DNA of 64,000 nucleotides from Turicibacter sanguinis (GCF_013046825.1 NZ_CP053187.1:2390001-2454000); one strand, 5' to 3'; positions 1-8,425 are shown, numbered from the stretch's first letter. The notes: generated by a model from the letters alone, not told the origin. Translations and numbers: made by a program.

Positions 1-340
1 TTCCATTTGGACCAGATAAAATAACCTTGATATGGGTAATGGATTCACATTGCAGCAAGATGTCATCAATCGCTTTTTTTTCTAATAAGCTCATCTGTCG
101 TTGATGATGTCGGCTCACCACAAACGCTCCGTTGTCACAAATGAAATCAAGATAAGGTGTGGCTTCTTTAAAAAAGTCTTTTAAATCATAATAAGATCGC
201 CCACTTGCAATGACGAAGCAAATATTTTTTTGTAAGAGGCGATTTAATAAATCGATAAATCCATCTGGAAGCTGTCCCGCTTCGTTTAATAGTGTTCCAT
301 CCATATCTGTCGCAATTAATTTAATTATGAAAGGTCCCAC
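1..340 (-). CDS. HAD hydrolase, Cof subfamily (3' end missing)
   Basis: Reading the minus strand gives an open frame of about 113 codons that runs off the window edge. Near its start is the HAD motif I (ATDMDGTLL), with the nucleophile Asp and the general acid Asp two residues later. A region resembling the ASGRS motif II (IASGRSYYDL) follows. Cof-type HAD enzymes are cytoplasmic, Mg-dependent phosphatases of sugar phosphates, nucleotides or flavin precursors; the substrate cannot be told here. No ATG exists in frame upstream. The only standard start before the in-frame TGA is GTG at 338-340 (a CTG lies just upstream), and it lacks a clear ribosome binding site. Initiation at ATA/ATT, or a damaged 5' end, is possible. 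The family is clear but the start is uncertain. Confidence 0.8.
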   Translation of the reverse strand, partial: MGPFIIKLIATDMDGTLLNEAGQLPDGFIDLLNRLLQKNICFVIASGRSYYDLKDFFKEATPYLDFICDNGAFVVSRHHQRQMSLLEKKAIDDILLQCESITHIKVILSGPNG

Positions 341-479
341 CAGTACTGATCATGTTTATGTGCCTATTGTAGGGGATGACATGATTTTAAACAAGTAGAA
401 GGATGATGAAATGAATAAATTGTTTCAGTTTTTCAAACGTCATTTGCGATTAAATAAAGCATCCAATCCGGATATTTAA

Positions 480-832
480 TGGTGAGGGACGTTTTAAATA
501 TTCAGGGAATCAATAGGCTTATTTTAATGTTAGCTATTTTTATTGAATTCATTGGTTAAAACTTGAATCCAACTGTCACGATTATTGGGGCATGTTGAGG
601 TAGAATCATTGACGAAAGAATTTTGTGCTCTTTATCCCGAGATTAAATGGTTTTCAATCACATAAAGTACCCTTTATCACTCGATAACCTCCGGGGAAAA
701 GATGTCATCTTGTCATTTATTCAGGCACAGTCTACTTTGACATAGGAGGATCGAGCTAAAATTTTATCCTCGTTAAAAAGTCGGACAAATCACGGGAAGC
801 TCAGGTTATATGTAAAAAATAGTAAAAAATAA
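480..832 (+). pseudogene. Decayed methyltransferase-like remnant
   Basis: No intact gene lies between 341 and 974, but protein-like stretches can be read if frameshifts are allowed. An ATG at 480 opens a hydrophobic stretch that stops after 26 codons. The frame goes on to LNPTVTIIGAC, reminiscent of the SAM-binding motif I. After a shift comes EVESLTKEFCALYPEIKW, and after another shift DNLRGKDVILSFIQAQS, then an in-frame TAG, then EDRAKILSSLKSR and GKLRLYV, ending in TAA at 830-832. The order (glycine-rich loop, acidic 'YPEIK' strand, 'G-DVI-S' strand, 'G-GKL-YV' strand) resembles an O-methyltransferase-type class I fold. The identification is by eye and tentative. A separate 22-codon ORF (411-479) with a plausible RBS precedes it. 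I see no clear promoter in the gap. Confidence 0.35.
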
Positions 833-974
833 ACTAAAAAATAAAATAGTTTTATTCATGTAAAAAAATGTCGTATTTTGACTAAAAGTGATTCTAAAAA
901 AACACTTGGAAAAAATATATATAAATGGTAATATTGTCACGTGAAAAGTAATAGATTGAAGGAAGATGTGATGA

Positions 975-1394
975 ATGACCATGAAATTAAATGTAGCCTT
1001 AATTGCACACGACCGAATGAAGGATCAAATGGTAAACTTTTGTTACGCCTATGAACACATTTTAGAAAACTATGGCTTATATGCAACGGGAACAACAGGT
1101 GGAAGAATTGAAGCGGGGACAAATTTGAAAGTGAATAAACTGGCATCGGGTCCACTTGGGGGAGATCAACAAATCGGTTCTTTAATTGTGACGGAAGCGA
1201 TTGATCTTGTTATTTTTTTAAGAGACCCATTAACACCGCAACCCCATGAAACCGATATTCAAGCACTGATTAGATTGTGTGATGTTCACTATGTACCGAT
1301 TGCGACTAATTTAGCTTCAGCAGAAATCTTTGTTAAGGCGTTAAATCAGGGGGATTTAGACTGGCGAACTTTAAGAAAAATACACGGTTCGTGA
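975..1394 (+). CDS. mgsA: Methylglyoxal synthase
   Basis: This 139-residue protein has the usual length of methylglyoxal synthase, which converts dihydroxyacetone phosphate to methylglyoxal and phosphate as a cytoplasmic bypass of lower glycolysis. It shows the N-terminal ALIAHD segment, the phosphate-binding ATGTTGG loop, the [11 protein letters not shown] block and the catalytic FLRDPL aspartate, followed by [16 protein letters not shown]. All are family hallmarks. The chosen start is ATG 975, nine bases after GGAAG (961-965); an in-frame ATG at 981 is too far from it. In Bacillus mgsA sits with bshB/dapB genes. Here its neighbours are a decayed remnant and an acetyltransferase, so the context is different. 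Confidence 0.96.
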   Translation: MTMKLNVALIAHDRMKDQMVNFCYAYEHILENYGLYATGTTGGRIEAGTNLKVNKLASGPLGGDQQIGSLIVTEAIDLVIFLRDPLTPQPHETDIQALIRLCDVHYVPIATNLASAEIFVKALNQGDLDWRTLRKIHGS

Positions 1395-1416
1395 AATAAA
1401 TTTAGGGGGATGTTAA

Positions 1417-1878
1417 ATGTTACAAATTGTAAGTGTCAAACAAAGTCCAGTAGGAACACAAGAAGCGTTAGATTATATTCATCGTGTTTGGAATGGAAAT
1501 AATCAAGCATCAAATTTTTTTGATATGATTACAAAAGTATCTCTTGGGGATGAAGAGATGGGAAATTTCTATGTGCTACTTCAAGATAATGAGGTTATTG
1601 GATGTTGTGGATTAGTCACACATGACGTGGTAACCAGTCGTAATTTTTATCCATGGGTGACGTCTTTGTATATTGATGAGGCATATCGAGGACGTAATTA
1701 TGGGCAGTTGTTATTAAATCATGTTGGACATCAAGCACAGTTGATGGGATATCAAAAATTATATTTAACAACAGGTAAAACGGACTATTATCGCCGAAAC
1801 GGGTGGCAGGAACTTGATCAGTATATTAGTCGTAAAAAAACACACGTTTATTATAAAGTGCTTCAAGAACAAAAATAA
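1417..1878 (+). CDS. GNAT-family N-acetyltransferase
   Basis: This is a 153-residue protein with one GNAT domain. The acetyl-CoA pyrophosphate loop is visible as YRGRNYGQLLL (motif A, Q/RxxGxG/A-like). It follows the strand TSLYIDEA and precedes the C-terminal YYRRNGWQ segment typical of the fold. Such enzymes move an acetyl group from acetyl-CoA to an amine; the acceptor cannot be predicted. The start at ATG 1417 follows AGGGGGAT at a suitable distance. It lies 22 bases after mgsA in the same direction, and the pair shares the terminator downstream, so co-transcription is likely. Confidence 0.88.
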   Translation: MLQIVSVKQSPVGTQEALDYIHRVWNGNNQASNFFDMITKVSLGDEEMGNFYVLLQDNEVIGCCGLVTHDVVTSRNFYPWVTSLYIDEAYRGRNYGQLLLNHVGHQAQLMGYQKLYLTTGKTDYYRRNGWQELDQYISRKKTHVYYKVLQEQK

Positions 1879-1898
1879 TTATATTTTTTTTACAAAAA

Positions 1899-1929
1899 CA
1901 GGAAACCGGTTACTGGTTTCCTGTTTTTT
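1899..1929. terminator. Bidirectional rho-independent terminator
   Basis: CAGGAAACC (1899-1907) pairs perfectly with GGTTTCCTG (1915-1923) around a 7-base loop. A-run and T-run flanks lie on either side. It ends the mgsA-acetyltransferase transcript and the converging PAP2 transcript. Confidence 0.85.
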
Positions 1930-2578
1930 ATTGACTTTTAGTAAAAGAAAAGAAACCACAATAAAGCGATAGAATCAAACAAACAAGAGATGATGCAGCC
2001 AAAAAGCCACCCAAAACATCACCTAAAAAATGGACGTTTACATACACTCGACTAAATCCAATTAAACAAGCATATAAAAAGCTAAAAAAACTAAGGAGAT
2101 GGGCCCATGAACGCTTTTGACAATATTGATAAAGTAAGAAGCTACAAAGAATTGCAATGCCAAAACTCATCATGGAATGACCACTTGGAAAACTGTAGCC
2201 ACTTTCATCAATTAAATGTTCAAAGGTTGGACGTTCTCGCATGTAATGAAGTTTTAATAGTAGATTACTCAATGTTAAGGCTAGAACTGTGAACATGCAT
2301 AGTAAGCTTTCTTTATATTTTTTGAAGAGAAGAAACATAAGGCAACTAGCACCCGTGACAAACAAAATAGGAAGAGGATTAGCTGACTTCGTTAAGCTGA
2401 TGAGGATAAAATTAAAAAAAGGCGATCGAATAGAGGTCATCATGTGATAAATTTGGATTTGGATGGGAGTCAAATCATGTGAAAAGATATAGTCTGCTAA
2501 AGAAAAGAAAAAAAGGATACTGAGAATAGAAATAATCAATAAGAGACGACTCTTAGGGGTAAAGTGGAATTTTTTCAT
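1928..2578 (-). CDS. PAP2-family membrane phosphatase
   Basis: This 216-residue integral membrane protein carries the three phosphatidic-acid-phosphatase motifs: K-x6-RP (KLHYMRERP), PSGH (SFPSGHSM) and SR-x5-H-x3-D (SRVYVNVHFLGD). The His residues of motifs 2 and 3 form the phospho-enzyme and activate water. About six hydrophobic segments can be seen, as in undecaprenyl-diphosphate phosphatases of the BcrC/YwoA type and lipid phosphatases. A role in recycling the bactoprenol carrier or dephosphorylating phosphatidic acid or PG-phosphate is likely, but the substrate is not fixed by sequence. The ATG follows AAAGGAG on the minus strand. It is transcribed alone, convergent with the acetyltransferase gene. 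Confidence 0.9.
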   Translation of the reverse strand: MKKFHFTPKSRLLLIISILSILFFFSLADYIFSHDLTPIQIQIYHMMTSIRSPFFNFILISLTKSANPLPILFVTGASCLMFLLFKKYKESLLCMFTVLALTLSNLLLKLHYMRERPTFEHLIDESGYSFPSGHSMMSFGIAILCSFLLYQYCQKRSWAHLLSFFSFLYACLIGFSRVYVNVHFLGDVLGGFLAASSLVCLILSLYCGFFSFTKSQ

Positions 2579-2826
2579 CGGGAACTCCTTTCAAGATTAG
2601 ATTTTTTGAAAAATAGTCAGCCTTAAAAGGTCTAATTTTGAAATTTAGATACAAACTAATTCTGTCAGAATGTTTGATGCTTAGGATGGAATGGTTATAG
2701 TATAAACTATTTCGTTCTCTTAAATGACTTAAAATATCTCAAATTTTTTAGTTTTTTACCTAAGCGATATTTTGACACTTTTGTTGTAGTCGTGTTAAAA
2801 ATTTAAAAAATAATTGAGGGGTATTG

Positions 2827-3480
2827 ATGAAAAAGTTATTGTATATAACAGTTAATTCTAAACCAGAAAATGAGTCGGCAAGTAAAATGGTTGGACGTCG
2901 GCTCGTAAATCAAATTTTAGCAACCTATCATGATTTCCAACTTGAAGAGTTGGACTTGTATGAGGTTCATGTCCCAAGACTTGAATCCCAATATTTTGAG
3001 TCTCGTAACTGCATGATTAATCAAGAGGCCATTAATCAATTACCTAAAAAAGAACAAGAAGAAGTCCATAAAATTGTGAAATTATGTGACCAATTTGTTG
3101 AGGCTGATGTAGTGGTTATGGCTGCTCCGATGTGGAGTTTATCGTTTCCAGCTCCTTTAAAAGAGTATATGGATTGCATTATTCAAGTCGGACGCACCAT
3201 TACATTCGAAGGACACCTTCCAAAAGGATTACTTGATGATAAGTTACGTTCAGTGATCTATGTCCAGTCTTCTGGAGCATCGATTCCGTTTATTTTAAGC
3301 CCATTTTTCAATAAAGGTTTAAATTACATCGAAGATATGATGAAGTTTATGGGAATTAAAAAGTTCGAGTCTTTACTCGTTGATGGAACTGGAACAACGG
3401 AAGAAGAAAAACAAAAAGCAATCGAAAAAGCAACAAATAAAATAGAAGAGATCGTCAAACATTTGACGTTTGAAAAGTAG
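2827..3480 (+). CDS. azoR: FMN-dependent NADH:azo/quinone oxidoreductase
   Basis: This 217-residue flavodoxin-fold protein is of the AzoR/AcpD family. It starts with a beta strand and an SKPENESAS-type phosphate loop for FMN, then has the AAPMWSLSFPAPLKEYMD segment, which is diagnostic of azoreductases (APMWNFSIPAPLK in relatives), and a YVQSSGA loop. It should reduce quinones and azo dyes with NADH through bound FMN. The chosen ATG 2827 sits seven bases after GAGGG; the TTG three bases earlier is a less likely start. It lies 12 bases before a small unknown gene, and both end at one terminator, so they probably form an operon. Confidence 0.9.
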   Translation: MKKLLYITVNSKPENESASKMVGRRLVNQILATYHDFQLEELDLYEVHVPRLESQYFESRNCMINQEAINQLPKKEQEEVHKIVKLCDQFVEADVVVMAAPMWSLSFPAPLKEYMDCIIQVGRTITFEGHLPKGLLDDKLRSVIYVQSSGASIPFILSPFFNKGLNYIEDMMKFMGIKKFESLLVDGTGTTEEEKQKAIEKATNKIEEIVKHLTFEK

Positions 3481-3492
3481 GAGGTTTAACAT

Positions 3493-3804
3493 ATGCAATT
3501 TAAATTAGATGATACGGTTCAACAATTTAAACTTGATTTTAAAGGACTTTATGATGAGATTAAAGTAGATGAAAATTATTTTGAAAGTAAAGAAGGCCAT
3601 GAAACGGTGGCCATTACGTTAACGAATGAATTAAAAGTTAAAGAATATATTCATTGTGTGGTGACATTCCCTGATGGTGGAGGGTACGATGTTGATTTTG
3701 TTTATCAAAATGATGAAGCAACGCCAGGGATTACAAAAGAGCATTATCCAACACTGGCAGAAGTGGTTGAAGGTTGGAAACGCTTCATTAGCTTATATAA
3801 ATAA
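3493..3804 (+). CDS. Conserved hypothetical protein, 103 aa
   Basis: I do not recognise this acidic 103-residue protein. It has no signal peptide and no membrane segment. It alternates charged and hydrophobic residues as in a small alpha/beta protein, with a turn-rich FPDGGGYDVDF stretch in the middle and an amphipathic WKRFISLYK C-terminus. A good RBS (GGAGG at 3480-3484) precedes ATG 3493. Tight spacing after the azoreductase gene and a shared terminator suggest a redox or stress-linked accessory role, but no function can be assigned. Confidence 0.75.
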   Translation: MQFKLDDTVQQFKLDFKGLYDEIKVDENYFESKEGHETVAITLTNELKVKEYIHCVVTFPDGGGYDVDFVYQNDEATPGITKEHYPTLAEVVEGWKRFISLYK

Positions 3805-3806
3805 CC

Positions 3807-3840
3807 AAAAAAGTTGGAACTTATGAGTTCCAACTTTTTT
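3807..3840 (+). terminator. Rho-independent terminator after azoR operon
   Basis: A run of A then GTTGGAAC pairs with GTTCCAAC plus eight T, around the loop TTATGA: a 14-bp stem including the A-T tract. The T-tract runs almost directly into a TATAAT (3844-3849) for the next gene. Confidence 0.9.
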
Positions 3841-3880
3841 TGATATAATGAAGACCGTGAAAGGTAGGGAGTCAATGAAT

Positions 3881-5092
3881 ATGGAATCATTAGTGAATAA
3901 AGAGGGATTGAAAATTGTAGGGTCTTTAATCAAATTAAATCGTTTAAATCAAAAGATGTCTCAAGCGGCCTTATGCGAAGGGATTTGTGTTTCCTCTTAT
4001 TTAAGTAAGATTGAAAATGGGGAAGTGATGCCTTCACTAGAAATGATTGAATTATTATTTGAACAGTTAGCAATTGAGTACGTGGCGAGTCCTGACTTTA
4101 TCAAAGTCATGACGGATCGTTTTGAAGAATTTTTTGAAGAATTAAATTTTAATGGCTTTGTTCAATCAAAAGAGATTTTTAAACATCTCGAACAAGAGGA
4201 ATTAAAATTAATTCACTCGCCTTTAATACTCGATTATTACTTAGTTAAACTCGCTCACTACTGTGCAACAGATGAACGTGAATGTCTTGAAGAAGCGTAT
4301 CGTCTTTTAACGTCAGTTAAGCCGTTGTTAAACAAAACACAACGCTTTAGATATTACCTATATCAAGGAATTGACCTGCTTTATTATCATCAAGACTATG
4401 AATTAGCTAAACAATTTTTTGAACTTGCAAAACAAGAGCTTGAAACTGGCCGTTTGTACGAAATGCTTGCTAATGTTAGCTATAAACAAGGCCAGTTTTA
4501 TCAGGCATTTCAGTTCGTGAGCGAAGCAAAACGGCGTTATGTTTTAGAAGGAAATTTAGTCAGTTTATCAGGGATATATGAATTTGAAGCGATGCTTGCG
4601 TATAAAACAGGTAGTTTTAAACAAGCCATTGAATTGTGTGAATGTTCAGGTGCCTATGCTCATAAAATGAATCGATTCGATTTGACACTGACGCCACTTC
4701 TTTGCAAGGCTTTTATCCACTACACACGTCAAGAATCGTTAAAAGTGAGTGAAAGTTTAGAAGAAATAGCAAACATTCAACAACACTTTCAAGCAACATG
4801 GCCGGTTTTGATTTTAATTGAATGTTTTGAAGCGAAAACAGTGAAAGACTTTGAAAATATCGAAAAACGATGTCATGAAGAAATGCGAGCGGCCATATTA
4901 TTAATTGGATTTTGTGTCACAGGTGGTGTATTTAAAAAAGATGAATTATCATCATTAATTCAAAAGTATCAAACAACGCATCGCCGTTTTCTATTAATCG
5001 ATGAATGGATTTTTTATTTGTTAAAAGAATACTACACTTCAAAACGCCAATATAAAGAGGTAGTAGGTTTACTAAAACGACAACAACTCTAG
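3881..5092 (+). CDS. XRE-HTH/TPR regulator of RRNPP (Rgg/PlcR-like) type
   Basis: This is a 403-residue cytoplasmic regulator. Residues about 10-65 form an XRE helix-turn-helix (KMSQAALCEGICVSSYLSKIENGEVMPS). The remainder is almost all helical with repeated Y-x-G-x-F/Y-x-x-A-like hairpins (ELAKQFFELAKQELE, SYKQGQFYQAFQFVSEAKRR, AYKTGSFKQAIELCE), that is, TPR-like repeats. This build is that of RRNPP sensors (Rgg, PlcR, PrgX, AimR), which bind short imported peptides. At 403 residues it is longer than Rgg or PlcR. ATG 3881 is chosen because AGGGAG (3866-3871) is nine bases upstream. The in-frame ATG at 3848 overlaps a TATAAT at 3844-3849 and would be untranscribed. An oligopeptide permease lies 3.4 kb downstream. 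Confidence 0.8.
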   Translation: MESLVNKEGLKIVGSLIKLNRLNQKMSQAALCEGICVSSYLSKIENGEVMPSLEMIELLFEQLAIEYVASPDFIKVMTDRFEEFFEELNFNGFVQSKEIFKHLEQEELKLIHSPLILDYYLVKLAHYCATDERECLEEAYRLLTSVKPLLNKTQRFRYYLYQGIDLLYYHQDYELAKQFFELAKQELETGRLYEMLANVSYKQGQFYQAFQFVSEAKRRYVLEGNLVSLSGIYEFEAMLAYKTGSFKQAIELCECSGAYAHKMNRFDLTLTPLLCKAFIHYTRQESLKVSESLEEIANIQQHFQATWPVLILIECFEAKTVKDFENIEKRCHEEMRAAILLIGFCVTGGVFKKDELSSLIQKYQTTHRRFLLIDEWIFYLLKEYYTSKRQYKEVVGLLKRQQL

Positions 5093-5127
5093 GTTGAGAA
5101 ATAAGTCAACAATTTTGGGTGTTAAGG

Positions 5128-5196
5128 GTGAAGATAGCGTCCGTTTTTCCCAAAGCTAAGCTAGTGATAGGATCAGTAAAATGGTTTATAATGTGA
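5128..5196 (+). CDS. Possible 22-aa peptide ORF
   Basis: A GTG-initiated frame of 23 codons with stop lies right after the RRNPP-type regulator. It encodes a short basic, hydrophobic peptide (starts MKIASVF, ends KWFIM). GGGTG six bases upstream could serve as RBS. Rgg and ComR regulators are often next to such short peptide precursors, so this is a candidate signal peptide. The ORF is short enough to occur by chance, and it overlaps the TATAAT (5186-5191) likely used by the following MFS gene. Treat as speculative. Confidence 0.2.
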   Translation: MKIASVFPKAKLVIGSVKWFIM

Positions 5197-5212
5197 AGCG
5201 AGGTGAGGGGAA

Positions 5213-6460
5213 ATGGATTTAATTAGACAAAATAAAAATTTTCGATTAGTATTTTTAGGCGCATTAGTTTCAAGTGTAGGAGATGTGTTGTTCAATTTTG
5301 CCATTGGACTCTATATTTTAGAGTTAACACACTCAGCCTTTATGTTGTCACTATATGGAACGATCGGTGGAGTAACGTGGTTACTTCTAGCTCCGTTTGG
5401 GGGTGTCATGGTTGACCGAATTCCACGCGTTAAAGTGATTTATTTCACAGATTTTATTCGAGGAATTAATATCTTACTTTGTGGGCTCGTGATGTTAACC
5501 GTGGATCATGTGAATATCATCATGGCTTGTCTTTGCTTAAGTTCAGTCATTAGTTCGATAAATGGGGCTTTATTTGGTCCAGCTTCACAGGCGATTATTC
5601 CACTAACTGTAGAAGAAGAGCAACTAGTCAAAGCGAATTCTTTAATGTCTTTAATGTACGGTATTAAAGATGTGTTTGGAATGCTGCTGGCAGGGATTTT
5701 ATACAGTTGGCTTGGACCTATTGTGATTATTTTTATTAATGGGTTTTCATTTATTATGTCAGGAATCACGGAGTTATTTATTAAATTAGATGAAAGTGAG
5801 CTACTAAAACGAGCACAAGAAAGTCATGTCTTAACCGATTTAAAAGAAGGGTGTCGCTATATTTTATGTCAAAATAAAGCCATCTTATGGTTGCTCATTA
5901 TTTTGAATTTTAAAAACTTGGCACTAGGACCTATTCAATCGGTATTAGTTCCCTATTTAATGAATGAGCATCTTCACGTGAATGAAATGTATTTATCCGC
6001 TTTATATGTGGCGATGGCGCTAGGAGGGATTTTAGGATCGCTATGGGTTTCAAAAGAAAAAGTTTTAAAAACAAATGAAACCATAAAAAAATCACTATGG
6101 ACGCTAATAATTTGTGTAGGGATACAGTGGGCGTTATTTGAATTGCTTGAATTAGGGCGCATTCCGTATCTGGGATTCTTTTTGTTCTTATTTATTCTCT
6201 TTATTATCTCAGGTGCGATTAATGTGTTACTTTATGTCCCAGTCATGGCTTCATTGCAACGTGTTGTGTCAGCAGAATTTTATGGACGTGTCATGTCTTT
6301 ATTTACGATGATCTCATCGATTACTTCACCGCTTAGCTTGATGTTTGGCGGGATCCTCATTGATTATGTTGGAATTTCTATGATCTATCTCTTTTCTTTG
6401 TTTTTTTTAGCTCTTTCTATTTATTTGATGAAGGAATGGAAAACATTAAAACAACTTTAA
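5213..6460 (+). CDS. MFS efflux transporter
   Basis: This 415-residue membrane protein has about 12 hydrophobic segments and the MFS loop 2-3 motif (GGVMVDRIPRVKVIY, G-x3-D-R-x-x-R/K). It has the MFS_3-type pattern of macrolide and siderophore exporters: a short N-terminus, ASQAIIPLTVEEEQLVKANS between TM4 and TM5, and a central cytoplasmic loop. It probably exports a drug or small metabolite by proton antiport. ATG 5213 follows GAGGGG closely. A TATAAT at 5186-5191 suggests its own promoter. Its place beside an RRNPP-type regulator could mean regulated export, but nothing in sequence proves this. Confidence 0.88.
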   Translation: MDLIRQNKNFRLVFLGALVSSVGDVLFNFAIGLYILELTHSAFMLSLYGTIGGVTWLLLAPFGGVMVDRIPRVKVIYFTDFIRGINILLCGLVMLTVDHVNIIMACLCLSSVISSINGALFGPASQAIIPLTVEEEQLVKANSLMSLMYGIKDVFGMLLAGILYSWLGPIVIIFINGFSFIMSGITELFIKLDESELLKRAQESHVLTDLKEGCRYILCQNKAILWLLIILNFKNLALGPIQSVLVPYLMNEHLHVNEMYLSALYVAMALGGILGSLWVSKEKVLKTNETIKKSLWTLIICVGIQWALFELLELGRIPYLGFFLFLFILFIISGAINVLLYVPVMASLQRVVSAEFYGRVMSLFTMISSITSPLSLMFGGILIDYVGISMIYLFSLFFLALSIYLMKEWKTLKQL

Positions 6461-6546
6461 GATGGACTGAAGGTAGTCAGTCAGAGTGGATTCATGTTAT
6501 AATGCTAATCATGTAATCAAGATCAAGCACTTTGGAGGGATCAAAT

Positions 6547-7320
6547 GTGAAAATAGGTTTTTTTGATTCTGGAATCGGAGGCTTAACCGTTTTAAGTGAA
6601 GCATTAAAACGATTACCACATCATGACTATTTATACTATGCTGACACGTTGCACGCACCTTATGGACCCAAGCCAAAGGAAGAGGTTCGTGGCTATATCT
6701 TTGAAGCCATTGAATTTTTAGTGCGCAAAGGAGCAGATATCATTGTGATTGCCTGTAATACAGCGACTAGTATTGCAGTCAATGACTTAAGAGAGAAATA
6801 TCAAATTCCGATTATTGGGATGGAACCAGCAGTTAAACCGGCTATTGAATGGGTTCAAGAAAGCGGAAAACGTGTGCTTGTGACGGCAACACCGTTAACG
6901 TTAAAAGAAGAAAAACTACATCATTTAATTGAACGATTAGATCAATCACATGTGACTGATTTATTGCCATTACCTGATTTAGTTCGTTTTGCGGAATCGT
7001 TTGATTTTTCTCCCGAAACGGTTGTTCCGTATTTAAAAAAACAATTAGTTGATTATCAGATTTCAGATTATGGTGCGATCGTCCTTGGATGTACGCATTT
7101 TCCGCTCTTTGCGTCATCTTTTAAAGAGGTTTTTGAACCAGGCATCGAGTTGATTGATGGAAGTGTTGGAACGGTGACTCATTTAGCAAATATAATTGAT
7201 ACGATGAAAGGTGAGACGTCTAAAACATCGACGGTGACATTTTATCAATCGGGAAGAGAAATAACCGAAGCGAATGAAATCAAAGGATTTAATCGTATTC
7301 TCAATCAAATAGCGTCTTAA
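6547..7320 (+). CDS. murI: Glutamate racemase
   Basis: This 257-residue enzyme interconverts L- and D-glutamate for peptidoglycan. Both catalytic cysteines are visible, in ACNTAT (proton abstraction on one face) and LGCTHFPL. The N-terminal IGFFDSGIGGLTV carries the conserved Asp-Ser. The start is GTG 6547, six bases after GGAGGG (6535-6540). The TTG at 6532 overlaps that Shine-Dalgarno sequence and is rejected. A TATAAT lies at 6498-6503. In Bacillus racE neighbours rph and yslB; that context is not kept. The enzyme should be essential unless a D-amino acid transaminase provides D-Glu. Confidence 0.97.
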   Translation: MKIGFFDSGIGGLTVLSEALKRLPHHDYLYYADTLHAPYGPKPKEEVRGYIFEAIEFLVRKGADIIVIACNTATSIAVNDLREKYQIPIIGMEPAVKPAIEWVQESGKRVLVTATPLTLKEEKLHHLIERLDQSHVTDLLPLPDLVRFAESFDFSPETVVPYLKKQLVDYQISDYGAIVLGCTHFPLFASSFKEVFEPGIELIDGSVGTVTHLANIIDTMKGETSKTSTVTFYQSGREITEANEIKGFNRILNQIAS

Positions 7321-7415
7321 GTTTTGGTATATCTTTGTGACTTTTATCATATCTTTTTTTAGACTAAGATTTTAAGGTTTTGAAAGAAAAGATGAAGAAA
7401 AGTCGTGGTGATGAA

Positions 7416-7772
7416 ATGGACTTTCAATCGGTTAATCCTGAATTATTTATTTTAGTTGGAGAATTACTCGGAAATGTTATTGCCAATGAAATTCCATTAA
7501 ATGTCCAAAATGCGGTTGGAAACTGGCTTCAGTTGGTTGGACAGGCCATTTTAACATATAATGCACAACAACAGTATTATCAACAAGGACCTGGTCGGTA
7601 TTTTACTCCGGATAGTTTTAATGTGGATAATCCCTTTTGTCAATCGAATCAATCCAATCAAGACGGGATGAGTGCTGAGCAATTGAGACAATTTCAAGAG
7701 ACATTAGAACAATTAGTCAAAAGAATCGAAACGCTTGAACAAGAGCTAAAGACGATGAAGCAGAGTGGTTAA
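7416..7772 (+). CDS. Conserved hypothetical, possible spore-associated protein
   Basis: This 118-residue protein of unknown function has two parts. The N-terminal half (NPELFILVGELLGNVIANEI, AVGNWLQLVGQAILTYNAQQQY, GPGRYF) looks like a family I associate with spore-forming Bacillota. The Gln/Asn-rich middle is followed by a C-terminal coiled coil of about 35 residues (EQLRQFQETLEQLVKRIETLEQE). No signal peptide or clear membrane helix. The start is uncertain: ATG 7416 has a GGTGAT-type RBS, while ATG 7392 or TTG 7380 would add 8-12 basic residues. It sits just before a SASP-like gene, which fits a spore role by inference only. Confidence 0.7.
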   Translation: MDFQSVNPELFILVGELLGNVIANEIPLNVQNAVGNWLQLVGQAILTYNAQQQYYQQGPGRYFTPDSFNVDNPFCQSNQSNQDGMSAEQLRQFQETLEQLVKRIETLEQELKTMKQSG

Positions 7773-7841
7773 AATTAACAGTTTTTTCATTCATGAACTC
7801 ATGATGGTAAGGGTATACTATACTTATCGGAGGTGATCATC

Positions 7842-8042
7842 ATGAGACATTATAGTCATCAAGCGGCTAATCACACTAAAAATCAAATGGATGTTGAATT
7901 TGGATCTGAGTTTGCTCCAAAAGATCATTTTTTAGATCAAGAAGCACAACAAGCATTATTATCTGCTAAAGCAGGAGGAACGATTACCAAACGTTTAGTT
8001 GAGATTGGGGAACAAATGTTAATGAATGAACCTAAAAAATAA
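7842..8042 (+). CDS. SASP-like small protein, divergent alpha/beta type
   Basis: This 66-residue protein has a C-terminal GGTITKRLVEIGEQML, close to the GG-x-x-TKRLV-x-x-x-EQ-x-L signature of alpha/beta-type small acid-soluble spore proteins that coat forespore DNA. Upstream, VEFGSEFAPKD resembles the EFG site cut by the germination protease GPR. The N-terminal half lacks the usual (N-K-L-L-V-P-G-A) SASP block, so it is divergent or a minor SASP. ATG 7842 is preceded by a perfect GGAGGTG (7829-7835). A TATACTA at 7815-7821 resembles a sigma-G -10 (CATACTA), but the -35 is unclear. Confidence 0.65.
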   Translation: MRHYSHQAANHTKNQMDVEFGSEFAPKDHFLDQEAQQALLSAKAGGTITKRLVEIGEQMLMNEPKK

Positions 8043-8071
8043 AAGGTTAAAACGATTAAAATGAAATAATG

Positions 8072-8115
8072 AACCATAAATGACGATGGAACTCATCTGA
8101 TTTTATGGTTTTTTT
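8072..8115 (+). terminator. Rho-independent terminator
   Basis: AACCATAAA (8072-8080) pairs with TTTATGGTT (8102-8110), with an inner GATG/CATC stem, then a T-run. It ends the SASP-like gene transcript. Confidence 0.85.
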
Positions 8116-8425
8116 ATATGATATGTTGAAAAATAACACTTATTAAGATTAAATCTGAAAAGCGTTAATCCCTCTTTTTTCGACGCTGTCATTTTATATA
8201 ATAATGATTAAAAGAATGAAAGATTAAGTTTAAAAGTGAAAGGGTTAGAAATATGCCTAAAAATCTCGGTATCTTCGTAATCTCGGGGATAAGTTAAGTG
8301 AAAGAAATGAAAGTTTAATGTTGAATAAGCGTTAATTATAAAAAAAAAGACTTCTTTTTGACACAACTATGACACGATAAAGTCACAATTTTTACACATG
8401 AAAACACTTTTATTGGTAAAAACTA
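8116..8425 (+). other. Long leader/gap before peptide permease, with 14-codon ORF
   Basis: This 310-base AT-rich stretch lies ahead of the peptide permease promoter. It holds a TATAAT near 8197 and a 14-residue ORF (8253-8297, starting MPKNLGIF) after GAAAGGG. It also holds a direct repeat AATCTCGG (8262-8269 and 8279-8286, inside that ORF) and two copies of AAGCGTTAAT about 160 bases apart (near 8161 and 8327). No function is known. The short hydrophobic peptide is of interest only because it precedes a peptide importer. Confidence 0.3.
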
